Source: Gnetum montanum (Eukaryota; Streptophyta; Gnetopsida; Gnetales; Gnetaceae). From it: a stretch of 64,000 bases of DNA. The notes beneath the pieces are model-generated. The model worked only from the letters and a program-made list of their open reading frames with translations, was not told where the DNA came from and did no database searches. The position numbers and the translations under genes are program-made. Below are positions 22,756 through 33,700 of this stretch, piece by piece (position 1 is the stretch's first letter; each line of letters begins with the position of its first letter). Location: the NCBI GenBank assembly GCA_015680685.1, contig MNCI01010819.1, forward strand, positions 106,283 to 170,282, in the 5' to 3' direction.

Positions 22756-24106
22756 CTCATGTGGCATCGTAAAGAGAGTCATCTACCCAAGCTCAATTTA
22801 AACAACTTTCCAAAATTTTCAGGAGGCTATGACTTAGATCCGTATCAACATTTACAAGCCTTCTACAATGCTTGCACATGGAATAACATTGATAATGGAT
22901 GGCAAAAACTTAAGCTCTTTCCTATGACACTCATTAACCAAGCAAAAGTATGGTATAGATCGTTAAACCCAAATTCAATATGACACTGGTCAACAATGGT
23001 AGAAGCCTTTAACGAAAAATATCAAACCTATGCAAGAGTGTTAGCCTTGAGGAAACAAATCCAAGGATGGAAGCAAACACAACATGAACCCTTGGACATG
23101 GCCTTAGAAAGATATTATGCACTATTACATAACTGTCCAGGCCATGGGTTTTCCGAGGAGGGGCTAATGTACCATATTATCGATGGGCTACGTAACGAAA
23201 AAAGAGAGACCTTAGGAGCGTATGCCCAAGGTCAACTATATGAACTATGAACCCATAAAATCCAAGAGCTTATTAAGTGGGTATCAAAAGAAGAAGGAGA
23301 AATAGCTACATGGGAGAGTGTTGAAAAACATCAATAGGACCAAAATTTCAACTTAACAAAGGTCCCTGATCATAACAAGGAGAAATCAACAAATCTCAAG
23401 GTGGAAACATCATCTTTGCCAATACAANNNNNNNNNNNNNNNNNNNNNNNNNNNNNNNNNNNNNNNNNNNNNNNNNNNNNNNNNNNNNNNNNNNNNNNNN
23501 NNNNNNNNNNNNNNNNNNNNNNNNNNNNNNNNNNNNNNNNNNNNNNNNNNNNNNNNNNNNNNNNNNNNNNNNNNNNNNNNNNNNNNNNNNNNNNNNNNNN
23601 NNNNNNNNNNNNNNNNNNNNNNNNNNNNNNNNNNNNNNNNNNNNNNNNNNNNNNNNNNNNNNNNNNNNNNNNNNNNNNNNNNNNNNNNNNNNNNNNNNNN
23701 NNNNNNNNNNNNNNNNNNNNNNNNNNNNNNNNNNNNNNNNNNNNNNNNNNNNNNNNNNNNNNNNNNNNNNNNNNNNNNNNNNNNNNNNNNNNNNNNNNNN
23801 NNNNNNNNNNNNNNNNNNNNNNNNNNNNNNNNNNNNNNNNNNNNNNNNNNNNNNNNNNNNNNNNNNNNNNNNNNNNNNNNNNNNNNNNNNNNNNNNNNNN
23901 NNNNNNNNNNNNNNNNNNNCAAAAACCATATGGCCCAATGAACACAATCATGGGAGGCATCAACCCAATCCTTGCATACCATCTAACAGTCACCAACATC
24001 ATAGTGGATCAACTCGTTATCCGAGAACTACATCGTATAAAGTGTCCCACTATGCTTATTACAATCAAGTGTGTGAACCCCAATGGGATAAGTGTAGACC
24101 GGTTCT
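22756..24106 (+). pseudogene. E2 gag remnant, Athila-like, split by N gap
   Basis: Gag core with two or three stops: NNFPKFSGGYDLDPYQHLQA, KLKLFPMTL, WYRSLNP, LRKQIQGWKQ, LLHNCPGHGF and LGAYAQGQL are clearly colinear with the gag of element D (about 41850-42310). The gap 23428-23919 interrupts it. Beyond the gap, MGGINP.., HYAYYNQVCEPQWDK and ISYGGYPPF look like the proline/tyrosine-rich C-terminal gag. No protease follows. At about 24170 the sequence passes straight into the AT-rich spacer that in D follows the deleted pol. Confidence 0.82.
23428..23919. other. Assembly gap (492 N)
   Basis: Unsequenced bases within E2 gag. Translations that run through it are artefacts. Confidence 0.99.
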
Positions 24107-24111
24107 AATAC

Positions 24112-25570
24112 TTCCAACATGCAAGGATCCTTATCTTTTATTTATTAATCCTTGCCATCCTCAACTAATTAGTTATGGGGGATATCCCCCATTTCAATAA
24201 CAAGTAGGATTAATAAATATTTTTCATTTTCTTTAATTTTACAACTTTTTGTTTTCCAGTTTTTCATTTTTTTAACTTTTTTGTTTTATCTTTTTACCTT
24301 TTTATGTTTTTATCTTTTTACGCTTTTGTAAGTAATCTCATCTACGAATAAAACACTCATGTGGATCGTTGGTTGAGGTGTGTTCTATGTTATTAAGTCA
24401 TGAGTGGTCAATTATTTGAAACAGTGAGCCCATTACACACACTCATCCACTCTATAAATAAGAGGTTCTGTTCAAGGGTACAGTGATATTCTTAACATGT
24501 TTAAAAACTTAAAATTAATTTTTTGTTTATTTTACCCACAATGAAGAAGGACAGACCAAGAGGGATTGATTAGGGTGTGACATCAAGGGGACTTGTGGAT
24601 TCTCTTTGGTGATGTTTGTGGGAGCTATCATGCAACGTGGTTGTACTAAGATCCTTGTAGATCTCATGAAATGGGAGTAAGAGTATTCAAAAGGGCACTC
24701 AAAAGTTAAACGCTGTTCTAGAGGGTCCCACTGGAAAGACACGCACCCATGCCTGAAGGTTGGTGATTTCTCTAGATTCATTATTCGAGAAAAAAAAAAG
24801 AAAAAGAGAAAAACAAGATGCCACAAAACAAAAATCACTCCTCCCTTGCATAAAACGCCAAGTGATCGTACGCCTTGTTGTTGTGGTACTCTCATAGCTG
24901 TTTGCCATGGGATGAAACAATGTGATGTCACTGATTGAAGGATGGACTTGGTCCTGATCTTGGAATGATGGGTTAATAACACCTTAATCATGCTTTTCAC
25001 GCAGGATTCACTGTGTCCTGGGTTAGTTACCTTATGCCCCAAACCTTTCTATACTTCACCTCATCTCACTGTTTGTGTAATTATAGCTTGTGACCCATGT
25101 AACATAGAATTTTCATCTCATTCCAGTGATATTTACATGTGTATGTTTTGTGGAGTTAGTGCGGATTACATTTAACCCTTCTCGTGCCCACGGACACTTT
25201 AAGTGTGGTTACACAAGGGCATTATAGGTTGAAACCTGCTTTGGGGAGGACCCACTTGTGTAATTTTGTTGTAATCTTCACTAATTCTCTAGCTCAAACA
25301 CACAATTTCTTACCCTCAGCTTAATTCTTTCATTGATTTTCTTTTCCTACTATTATCCCTCTAAATTTCTACGTTCCAATGTACTATTACATTCCCTTTT
25401 TTCGTAACCGCCAAATTTTTATTCCTAAAGTTCACATCATTATCATTAAGAGTGCCTCTCAAATCAATGAAATTACCCTAGGACATCTTAATACTTTCCA
25501 ATGTCCTCGATATTTAACATTAATTTCAAGAAAAATCATTAAAAATTCGGTATTTTTCATGTGTCTCACA
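24112..25570 (+). other. E2 post-gag spacer with conserved block
   Basis: T-rich start (TTTTTATCTTTTTAC), then sequence colinear with the spacers of D (44255-45893) and C (59290-61315). A conserved block at 25183-25260 holds GCCCACGGACACTTTAAGTG, CAAGGGCATTA and CCTGCTTTGGGGAGGACCC. A minus-strand frame at 24527-25042 has no recognisable domain and is not credited. Confidence 0.6.
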
Positions 25571-25583
25571 TTAGTAGGGCCGA

Positions 25584-25624
25584 GATATCGCGTACACGAT
25601 ATCACATCCTATTTTCCTATAAAT
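25584..25624 (+). promoter_or_regulatory. Internal palindrome plus TATA unit upstream of ORF2
   Basis: GATATCGCGTACACGATATC (one base off a perfect palindrome) at 25584-25603, then TATAAAT at 25618-25624, 14 bp later; in the LTRs the spacing is 17 bp. It stands 472 bp before the ORF2 ATG at 26096. Element C has TATAAATA at 60876, 440 bp before its ORF2, with similar sequence downstream but no palindrome. The likely role is a promoter for a subgenomic ORF2 transcript; this is inference. Confidence 0.55.
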
Positions 25625-26095
25625 AGGATACCCCCACCGCAACACTTAGCATCATTTTGCCATTTACATGGGGGGAGTTTTTGAAATTTTTCTCTACGAC
25701 TTGCGATTGCGTGACCCTTGCTTTTTCACTCATATCTTGCTCACTAGTGCTCCGATTGTAATTCCATTTGAACCTGCTTGAACCTGGAGTGTTCAGTTTA
25801 GTTGTGGGGGAGAGACACTTGCCGAAAAGTGCCTAAGTTTTTTGAAATTTATCATCTCCCAAAGGACATCAATTAGGGTAATTAACACTAACACTTAGAA
25901 AAATTGTGCCAAAAATCATATGACCTTAGGTACACCAGGGGATTAAAATGAAACCCACCTAAGTCACAGGACCCATTATTACAATTTTCAAGCACGATGA
26001 CATGTTATAACATAAGATCTTTAATTAAGGCAAGCAGTAAGGTATAACTTGACTTTGAAAACAACCTTACTAACGCTTGGCCTGTGTGATTGCAG

Positions 26096-28963
26096 ATGGC
26101 CCCGAAACGTGCACAGCAGGAGGGTCTGGTTCAAGGTGGAGCGAAACAACCTCGGAGAGGTGGAAGACAAGTCCTTGCTGGACAGCATGCAGAATAAGAG
26201 GTGCAATCATTTAGCATCCATCAAGAAGAACCTCCTACCAAATGGTCTAGGCAGGCAGAAGGAGGAGTTGCTACTATGCCTGAACCGGAACAACAACTCA
26301 CGTTGCCCCTGGAGTGTGTTCAGGCTATCCATGAGAAGTCCACATTCGCTGCTATGATTGTGGAGCTAAACTTCGAATCTTTTGCAGAGTTTGCTCCTGA
26401 GGCTGTTAGGGATCACCTCAAGGGGTCTCCTTTATGGCCTGTCCTCTGTGAATGTGGTGCCTACTACTTAGGCAAAACGTACCAGTTCTAGCACAATAAG
26501 GAGCAAGGCACCACGGTTAACATTTGTGATGTGACAGTAGACTTTTCTACGTAGGCGATTTTGGAAGTGTTAAACCTTTCGAATTCAGGCCCCCATATTG
26601 CTCGATTATCTACCCGATTGGACCTTGATGTACGAAAGGATTGGTTAGAGAAGGCTTATGGCAAAGATAAAGCTTTTGGTGGGTTGATGATGGAAGAGAG
26701 AGTTTATTTCAAAATTGGAACCTATCACCTCTTCCCCACAAAAGGTTTGAAAATAATATCTATGTATTTGGCAAGAGAATGTGTAGTGTTGATGGGAAAG
26801 ATTAACGCTAACCTTCCCCATCTATATTTGACGGAGATCCTAAGGCGATTTGAAGAACGGAAGTCAGGGAAGATGGCGCTGCCCTTCCCCTGTCTTATCA
26901 GAAAACTGTGCCAACAGGCTGGTATTCAAGGGTACACTAATGACGTCCTTTGAAAAGCCCAAAATGCTTCTTATGCTGAACTACTAAAGGTGCTAGCTCC
27001 AAGAAAGAGCACTGGTGAAGAGCTAAGACCAGATGAAGAAGAAGAACAGATGACTAGATCACCTGCAACTCAACTTGCAGGACCCAATCAACCTCTAGCC
27101 ACAGGTCCTAGCCAAGAACAAGAAGCAAGGCCTAGCACAGGTCAGGATCAGCCGCAGCCGCCACAAGACTACAGACCATCGATGAGCCATCTTAGGGCCA
27201 TTGCTGAGATGGTCAGTTGGGGAAGTCGTGATGACACAAACCTCTTCCATGTCATCGATGATGCTGACCAACCTACAATTTCACTTGATCACACAACGGG
27301 TGAAGTCTCAATTCAAACAGGAGGAGGGGAAAGCATATGGTTGCAACAGATCTCAGGAAATGCAGCATCTTTTCAAGTGCAGTTAGAGACTAGTGAAGAG
27401 GCCACTATGGTGCTAATGCAACACCAGGATGCCATGGGAGCTACTAAAGTGGTTGCTGACCACATCAAAGAATCCTTTAATGTACCTGTTGTGCCACCGA
27501 CAAATCTCTCAAGAGCACGAGATGCTCAAACTCTTGCCAGAACCTCAATGACTCCTGTGGAACATGAGGATGCACTTGACAAATTGCTTCAAACAGGACA
27601 AGTAATGACATCTCTGTTTGACATCCCACAAGATGTCACAGCAATTCAATCAGACCTCATTTCCACAAAGGGGAAGCTGGTCATATCCGAAGTAAGGGCA
27701 GAGCATGCTGAAGCTGAAGTGCAGAGACTACAAGAGTAGCTCGTAGCCTTACAAGTAGCACAGCAGAATCCTCTACAATTTGTTCCTGTAGACCAGCTAG
27801 AAAATTTTACAACAGAGCAACTCACAAAGTTGATCATAGAGAATAAGAATGTGGTAGAAGAAAAGGAGATGGACACTTGAGATGCCTCCGCAGCATGGGT
27901 GCAAACTCATGCGCATCTTAAGATACTCAAGGCCTTAGAAGAAGAAAATAAGCAATTGGTTGCAAATAACCTTCGATTGACCTCTGTGGAGAAACAAAAG
28001 AATGTTCTCGATGAACACTTTCATCAGCCACGAGAACAATTCATTCGGGTCAACCAAGATGTAAGCCATTTAGCCAGAGAGAATGGAACCCTCTCAATGA
28101 AGGAGGTACGCGCTATTCGTCAAAAATCAGCAATTGAGATAAGCACATGGCAGAATGAGGCTAAACAACCCGAGAAGTTGAAGGAGCATTTCCATGATCA
28201 GGTGGGGATGTATAAAAAAATCCTAGAGAAGGAGATCCATATGGCCAAGGCTTAAATTAACATTATCAGTGCTCAACACACTAATTGGAGGACCATATTG
28301 GACACTTACGCCTTCGCCCACCAAGCGGAAATTAAAAACTGGGACCTACAGATCCAGGACTTGACAAAATACATGGAGTTGGCAAACCTTAGATATGCCA
28401 ACCTTGCCATGTTAACAGCAGGGTGCCCGAGAATAGAGCTTGAGCAGCAGGTAGCTTCCACCCATCTCAAATATGAAGCAGAATTTGCAGAACGCAAGAA
28501 GCTGGTTGAAAAATTGGATGTTGCAAATTCTGAACTTGCGGTGGTAAAAGAAAGCTACCAGGGATAGAAAGATGTTGCAACCAACTTGGCTCGATGGCTA
28601 ACATATCTTCATGGATACAAAGATAAAGCCAAAGCCTATGAAGAAGAACGATAGGTGTTCGCGACGTGGTATGTCAAAGCCAATCAGATGTTCCCGCAAC
28701 TACCCTATCCGTGGAAAGTGTCGACTCCGTCAAACATTGAAACATTAACATGGATGGCACAAGATCCTTGGACTAAAGAGGAGAAGCTCCAGGCCATTCT
28801 TCAACGCCGTCAACCTTCAAAGCCTGGAGCACAAGACAAAAGGAAAGCATCCATGGAGGAGCCACTGCCACCAGGAACTACATCAGTTCCATTTTTTGTA
28901 GTTGTAGTATTTTTCTATGTTGTGTCTTCCCACACTGTGGCATTATTTCATTTCTTTTTCTAG
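26096..28963 (+). pseudogene. E2 ORF2: large coiled-coil protein of Athila-like element, 956 codons
   Basis: One frame from ATG (directly after the acceptor-like TGTGATTGCAG) to TAG at 28961, interrupted by about nine stops but no frameshift. The N-terminal part is basic (MAPKRAQQEGLVQGGAKQPR). Residues about 85-290 contain HLKGSPLWPVL, RVYFKIGTYHLFPTKG and LPFPCLIRKLCQQAGI, resembling the 'putative plant transposon protein' domain found in Athila-type ORFs. A Q/P-rich acidic linker follows, then several hundred residues of heptad-like coiled coil (ALEEENKQLVANN, EKLKEHFHDQ). I see no signal peptide, and the only hydrophobic run (VVVVFFYVV) is at the C-terminus. Its role is unknown; the place is that of env-like ORFs, but envelope features are lacking. 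A homologue lies at 61316. Confidence 0.75.
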
Positions 28964-29038
28964 TTAATAATCCCATACCTATCCACTATGTAATCAATGG
29001 AGCTTGTTCTCTTTGTAACTTGAGGACGAGTTTTCATT

Positions 29039-29052
29039 CAGTCGTGGGGGTA
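29039..29052 (+). other. E2 polypurine tract
   Basis: CAGTCGTGGGGGTA is directly before the 3' LTR. Similar CAGT(C/T)(A/G)TGGGGG strings also occur at about 24170 and 25798. Confidence 0.65.
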
Positions 29053-29876
29053 TGATGGGATGCGATATCGCATGGGCCGCGATATCGCATCTTCCCTACG
29101 ATATCGCGTACGTGATATCGTAGTTTGCTGCAATGTCTATAAATAAGAAGCAGCTCTCCCTTGTTTAGATAATTAGGAGTTAGGAGTTAGAAGTAGCAAA
29201 GATCTGGTAGTTTGATCCCTCCAGAGTTAGATTATTTTTCCAGTGTTTACCTGTAGTGTGGTGAATGTAATTGTACAGCATTCTTTATTCGAGTGTGACA
29301 TACTTGGACACACACATGACCGGCAATAAAGATCGAGATTACTTCATCATTGCAACATTCACTTTGTTATTTATTTGTTTATTTATTTAATGTTATTTAC
29401 TATTTTCTCTCTCTCACCCTTAAATTCCTAGAACACAGAACAAGTACGACTTGATTATGAGCATTTAAGTGTGACTACTTGGTAGCCCAGTGGCGTATCA
29501 AGGATCTATGCTTGGTAATCCTAGTGGTAGTCATGCACGAGGTCCAAGATGTGTATGGTTGATCAAGGAATTGGTTGCTCGTCTCACTTAGGCTAGATTA
29601 GACTTTCTTACCCTTTTCCTCCTAGCTTAGCTTAGTTAATATTATTTCCCACTACCTTCAAGAGTAGCGTTAGAATTAGGAACACATCATACACCTCACT
29701 TTGGACTAAACCATACATGACAAATATAAATACTAGTCCAGGTGGGAAGACAGCGAACTGTGACCTAAGGTTAATGATCTAGATGCCACAACTAGTCCGT
29801 CTTCGAAGTTTGACCAGATCGTGCGTGCTACGCTCGTTTCGTATGGTTGAGTGTAGGGGTACCTCACCACTCATCA
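29053..29876 (+). repeat. E2 3' LTR
   Basis: TGATGGG...CTCATCA, 824 bp. It has one full palindrome (CGATATCGCGTACGTGATAT at 29099) instead of two, TATAAATA at about 29138, and is otherwise colinear with the 5' LTR. Confidence 0.9.
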
Positions 29877-30780
29877 GATGTTAATGCAAAAAACTATGGT
29901 CACTAGAGGTTGGGAAAAGGATTTTTATGTTATACCTCCTAAGCCCTCACATTGGCTCCAAATCGAATAGCATGGAGGGGGGATTCACCAACGTGGGGTA
30001 TGATACAAGGTTACAAATTGGCTTGTTCCAATGCAAAAAATAGGCTATACAAGAGTATAGAGGTCAAACATGGTAACTAGGTGGTTGATTTATGGAATTT
30101 TGTGTCACCTCCCATCCATCCATGCTAGGGCCAAGGTGCACAGCATGGACAAGGCCTCCCCCAGTGTGGAACCACCAAATCAAAAGGTTTTGATGACTTT
30201 CAACTAGGTTTTCCAAGGTTTAGGGGTTGCCAAGAGTGAATGGATAAATTCTAGGTTATGTGGGCCCTTTTTGGGGGTTAGATCTGGTTGTGATGGATAG
30301 TGCCCTACACGTCGTCTCCCCCCCCCATGCAAGGGAGGTAAGCCAACATGCACATCCAGGTTGATTATTTTTAGAAAAGTTTAACCCCCTTTCAGAGCCT
30401 AGGGTTGAATGATGCAAGTTGCAACTACCAAAGATGGCAAGAAACTTAGTTTTTTTTTTAATGATTTTGAGAGATGGAAGACATGCATCCATGTTGAGTA
30501 TAATACCCCCAATGTGGATGCATGGGAGTTAAGTCCTGGGTATGGTTCTATATGTTGAAGGGATGAAAGCCCCAATGTTGATATAGTTTATAATCCAAAA
30601 AATAACATGTGTGAGGGCACAAGGTGGAATCCATGGTTATAAAATTTTAAAAAAAATTGAGAAAAAATAAAGGAAATTATTGTTTCCCCCCTCCCCACTC
30701 CCAGCGTGGAGGATACTTTCCCCCTAGACTTGAGTGTATGTGGATTTCTGGTACACCAAATTAGCAACTAGGGGTTTCGA
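29877..30780. other. Unassigned flank of E2
   Basis: No gene seen. It continues the sequence broken by E2, with C/G runs (about 30310 and 30690) and GTAAGCCAACATG, related to the 185 bp repeats at 20972. It may be LTR or leader of the inverted Tat element, but I could not define ends. Confidence 0.35.
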
Positions 30781-33700
30781 GTGGAAATGTTAGGTTTATT
30801 GGATTTTAATATCAAAACTTGTGGAAACCCATCACAAATCGCCTTTTCATCAACCAACATACTAGAGGAGAGCTTTAGCAACAATTTTTGTAGTAGAATT
30901 CATCAACTATCAGTGTTGAAGCTTCAATTCTTCTCTTGGCCAACATTGAAGCTTCAACCCCTTCCAACGTTGATCATAATGATGAAGAAAGGTAGCAAAA
31001 ATCCCAACATCTAGGCATCAAATGAAGCTACCAAAAATATCTTCACCTTTTTCAAGGCCCTTTCTATCTAAGGAACCTCTTTATCAATCCCAAGGTAGGT
31101 CATTCTTTGCCTTTTTTTATGGTGTTCTAGCCATTTTTGGCATTTTTCTAGGTGGAAACAAGTCGTTTTTCTCAAATCTAGTCAAGAGGAGTTAATAAAA
31201 TTAAATTTCAATGAAATATCACATCATTTTTGGTAGTTTTCATGTGGATCTAGGGTTATTTTGCTATTTTCACATTGCTAAATAAGATTTTTGAAAGTAG
31301 ACTTGCTTTCCTAGATGCTTTTTTCTAACAATATCATGTTGGGGCCATTTTTCTTAGATCTAGGGCCAAGGACTCATTAAAATTAAATTCTAATGGCATC
31401 ATACCCCCCTTAATTTGGTGTGTTTTATGATGGGTAGAGGCTAGTTTGGTTATTTTGTTTGTAATCTTTGGCTAAATAACATTAAATTTGTGTTTTCTAA
31501 TGCTTTTTGGTACAAAAAGCAAACTATGTTGTGTATTTTTTATCAAAGAAATGGCTTACGTTTTGCAAAATTTAATGTTTTGGATTTTTATTATTGTATT
31601 TATAATTTGTAATGGATGTGGTTTCATTTAATTTGGATTTATATTAATTGAGTTATGGTTACTTCAATTAAGTTGTGCAACTAGGCTTTGTGCCGTTTTC
31701 AGATTTTCATCAATGTTAATGAATTTGTTTTTGAAAAAAAAGGCTTGCGTTATGAATTTATATCAAGGCTAGGTGTGTAGGGCTCAATTCAAGCTTTCAA
31801 ACAATGGTGGAATCACTTCGTTTGGAGCTCAAATGAATTTTTGGTGAATTTTTTCCTAACCCTGTGCTAATAGGGGTTAATGGTGACAACTACGGTTTTG
31901 CTATTTTTGGCTATGTTTTGTCTAAGACTGGTTACATGCTTTTGGTTGCAATGGTCGTGACTAGAAATTTCATGATTTCAGAATTCCCTTCGTGGTGGGA
32001 TCATTGAAATCGGAGCTAAGATGAATTTTTTATGAATTTTATAATAAGGCTATGTTAATTGGTCTAAATTTGGTTATAGCACTTTCCCCCTTTGAGGATG
32101 GATATGGTTGTCACGGTTATTCCAAAATCCTCTAGGAACTATGTACTGATTATAGGCGTAAACACAACTATTATAGGTTTTAACATTTTGGTTTAATCTA
32201 ATTTAGTCTCTTTTTTCTAACTTGTTGGTTTCACCCATATCTTGCAAGTACAAGGTCAATGGTCAACGTTTGATCAAGAATGATGAAACCTTGGTGATAG
32301 CCCATACTGCATTTAACAAATTCACCAAGGACCCCAAGATTAGACATGTTGTTTTTGAACAACTAAAAGGGAAGTTTGATGAATACCCTACTAGATTTGA
32401 CCCTATTAACAAGAGGTGTGTGGCTGCCAAAACAACACACAATTGGTGGTGGCTCCCAAGGACATCAAAGATATGGGTATTACTATTGGGACCTATACAT
32501 GAGCTTCTCCAAGTAGGAAGAAGAAGAGTGAGAAAACAGGTACATTATTATGTTAAAGGATTTATGGTTATTTAGGCTTTAAGTTTCCTATGGCCAAAAC
32601 ATAGTTATATTGACGCCAAGCACTTGTCTTTTGCTTACATGGCCTTCCACTCTCGCAGATGTTATTTTACCCTTCATGTAACATTCCATGAAAAATCTCA
32701 TCCTCAAGTTTAGTTAGGTGGGACCAACATAAGAGTGATTGAGAAAGAAGACATCTGAACACATTCAAGCAAACATTACTTGTGCAGGTTTGCTTGAGAT
32801 CTTTATGGCACCCAATCCTGCCATCCCTTCTATAAAGATGATGAACATCATCAAATCTTTTGATAAAAAGGCTGATGTGTTACATACCATAGTATGAGGC
32901 CTATCCATTGCTATTGCCATCAATGTGAGTACCTTCCATGACTTATTTGGTGTTCCCACTAACGAGATAACAATTGCTACCAAACCAATGAAAGAGGTTG
33001 GCAACTGTGCAAAAGTTGAGGAATGGCTTGGTGCTCCCAAGGGCCACTCTAGCTTACTTACAATAGCTTTACGAACCCTAACGCAAATGGGTCTTATCCC
33101 TTATTTAGATCTCAGGCATTTCCTAAATTGTCACCACAAAAGAAGGTGATTGACATTGCATAGGGATGGAGCTTTAAGAAAGTTCTGATGGTGGGGACTC
33201 ATTTTAACTAGGTAGTTTCCTTGGCCACGAGCCTCAAAGAGGAAATCCTCAAAATCCATGTAGATTCTTCCACGATAGTCCACATGCACCATGCATTTTT
33301 TTCAGGCTACCCAAAGAGGTTTGCAAAATTTTTGGTGGTGAAGAGGGATGGATCATGGATGTGCCAGGACTCATAACAACTCTCCAAGCCTTGGGTAAAG
33401 CATCTTTATCCAACCATGATGGCTTAGAACCCACTAGAGGGTATGGGAGATTCACTATGCATGACCACCAAGAATCTTGATATCAGTCAATGTGAATCCC
33501 CTGACAGCACAAGGGAGGCACCTCTAATGTTTCTAGCAAACATCAAGAGGGCCTAGTGGTTACATGGTAAAGCCACTAGAGTAGCCAAGGCTAACCTGAA
33601 GATGCCTACAAATGAAGCACCACTAGTAGCAAAGCCACCCTCCAAGCAAAATATTGTCTTCAAGATCCCACACTTGGACCAAGCAGTCAAAGGTACACTT

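Larger units (their letters stand above)
21534..29876 (+). mobile_element. Athila-like element E2, complete with TSD GATGT
   Basis: LTRs at 21534-22384 (851 bp) and 29053-29876 (824 bp) both start TGATGGGATG and end CTCATCA, with GATGT on each side (21529-21533 and 29877-29881). Interior order: tRNA-Asp-type PBS, gag remnant, N gap, AT-rich spacer, internal promoter-like unit, long second ORF, polypurine tract, LTR. No RT, RNase H or integrase is visible; the 492 N are too few to hold them. It is therefore a non-autonomous deletion derivative of the type of element C. Confidence 0.9.

Noticed and set aside
23370-24108. Long frames on both strands across 23428-23919
   Set aside because: They consist mainly of N; only the + strand flanks have gag similarity.
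24527-25042. 171-codon minus-strand frame
   Set aside because: It lies in the conserved spacer of E2, has no recognisable motif and is not preserved in D or C.
26096-28963. ORF2 as an envelope gene
   Set aside because: No signal peptide, cleavage site or transmembrane anchor in the body; mostly coiled coil. Only its position is env-like.
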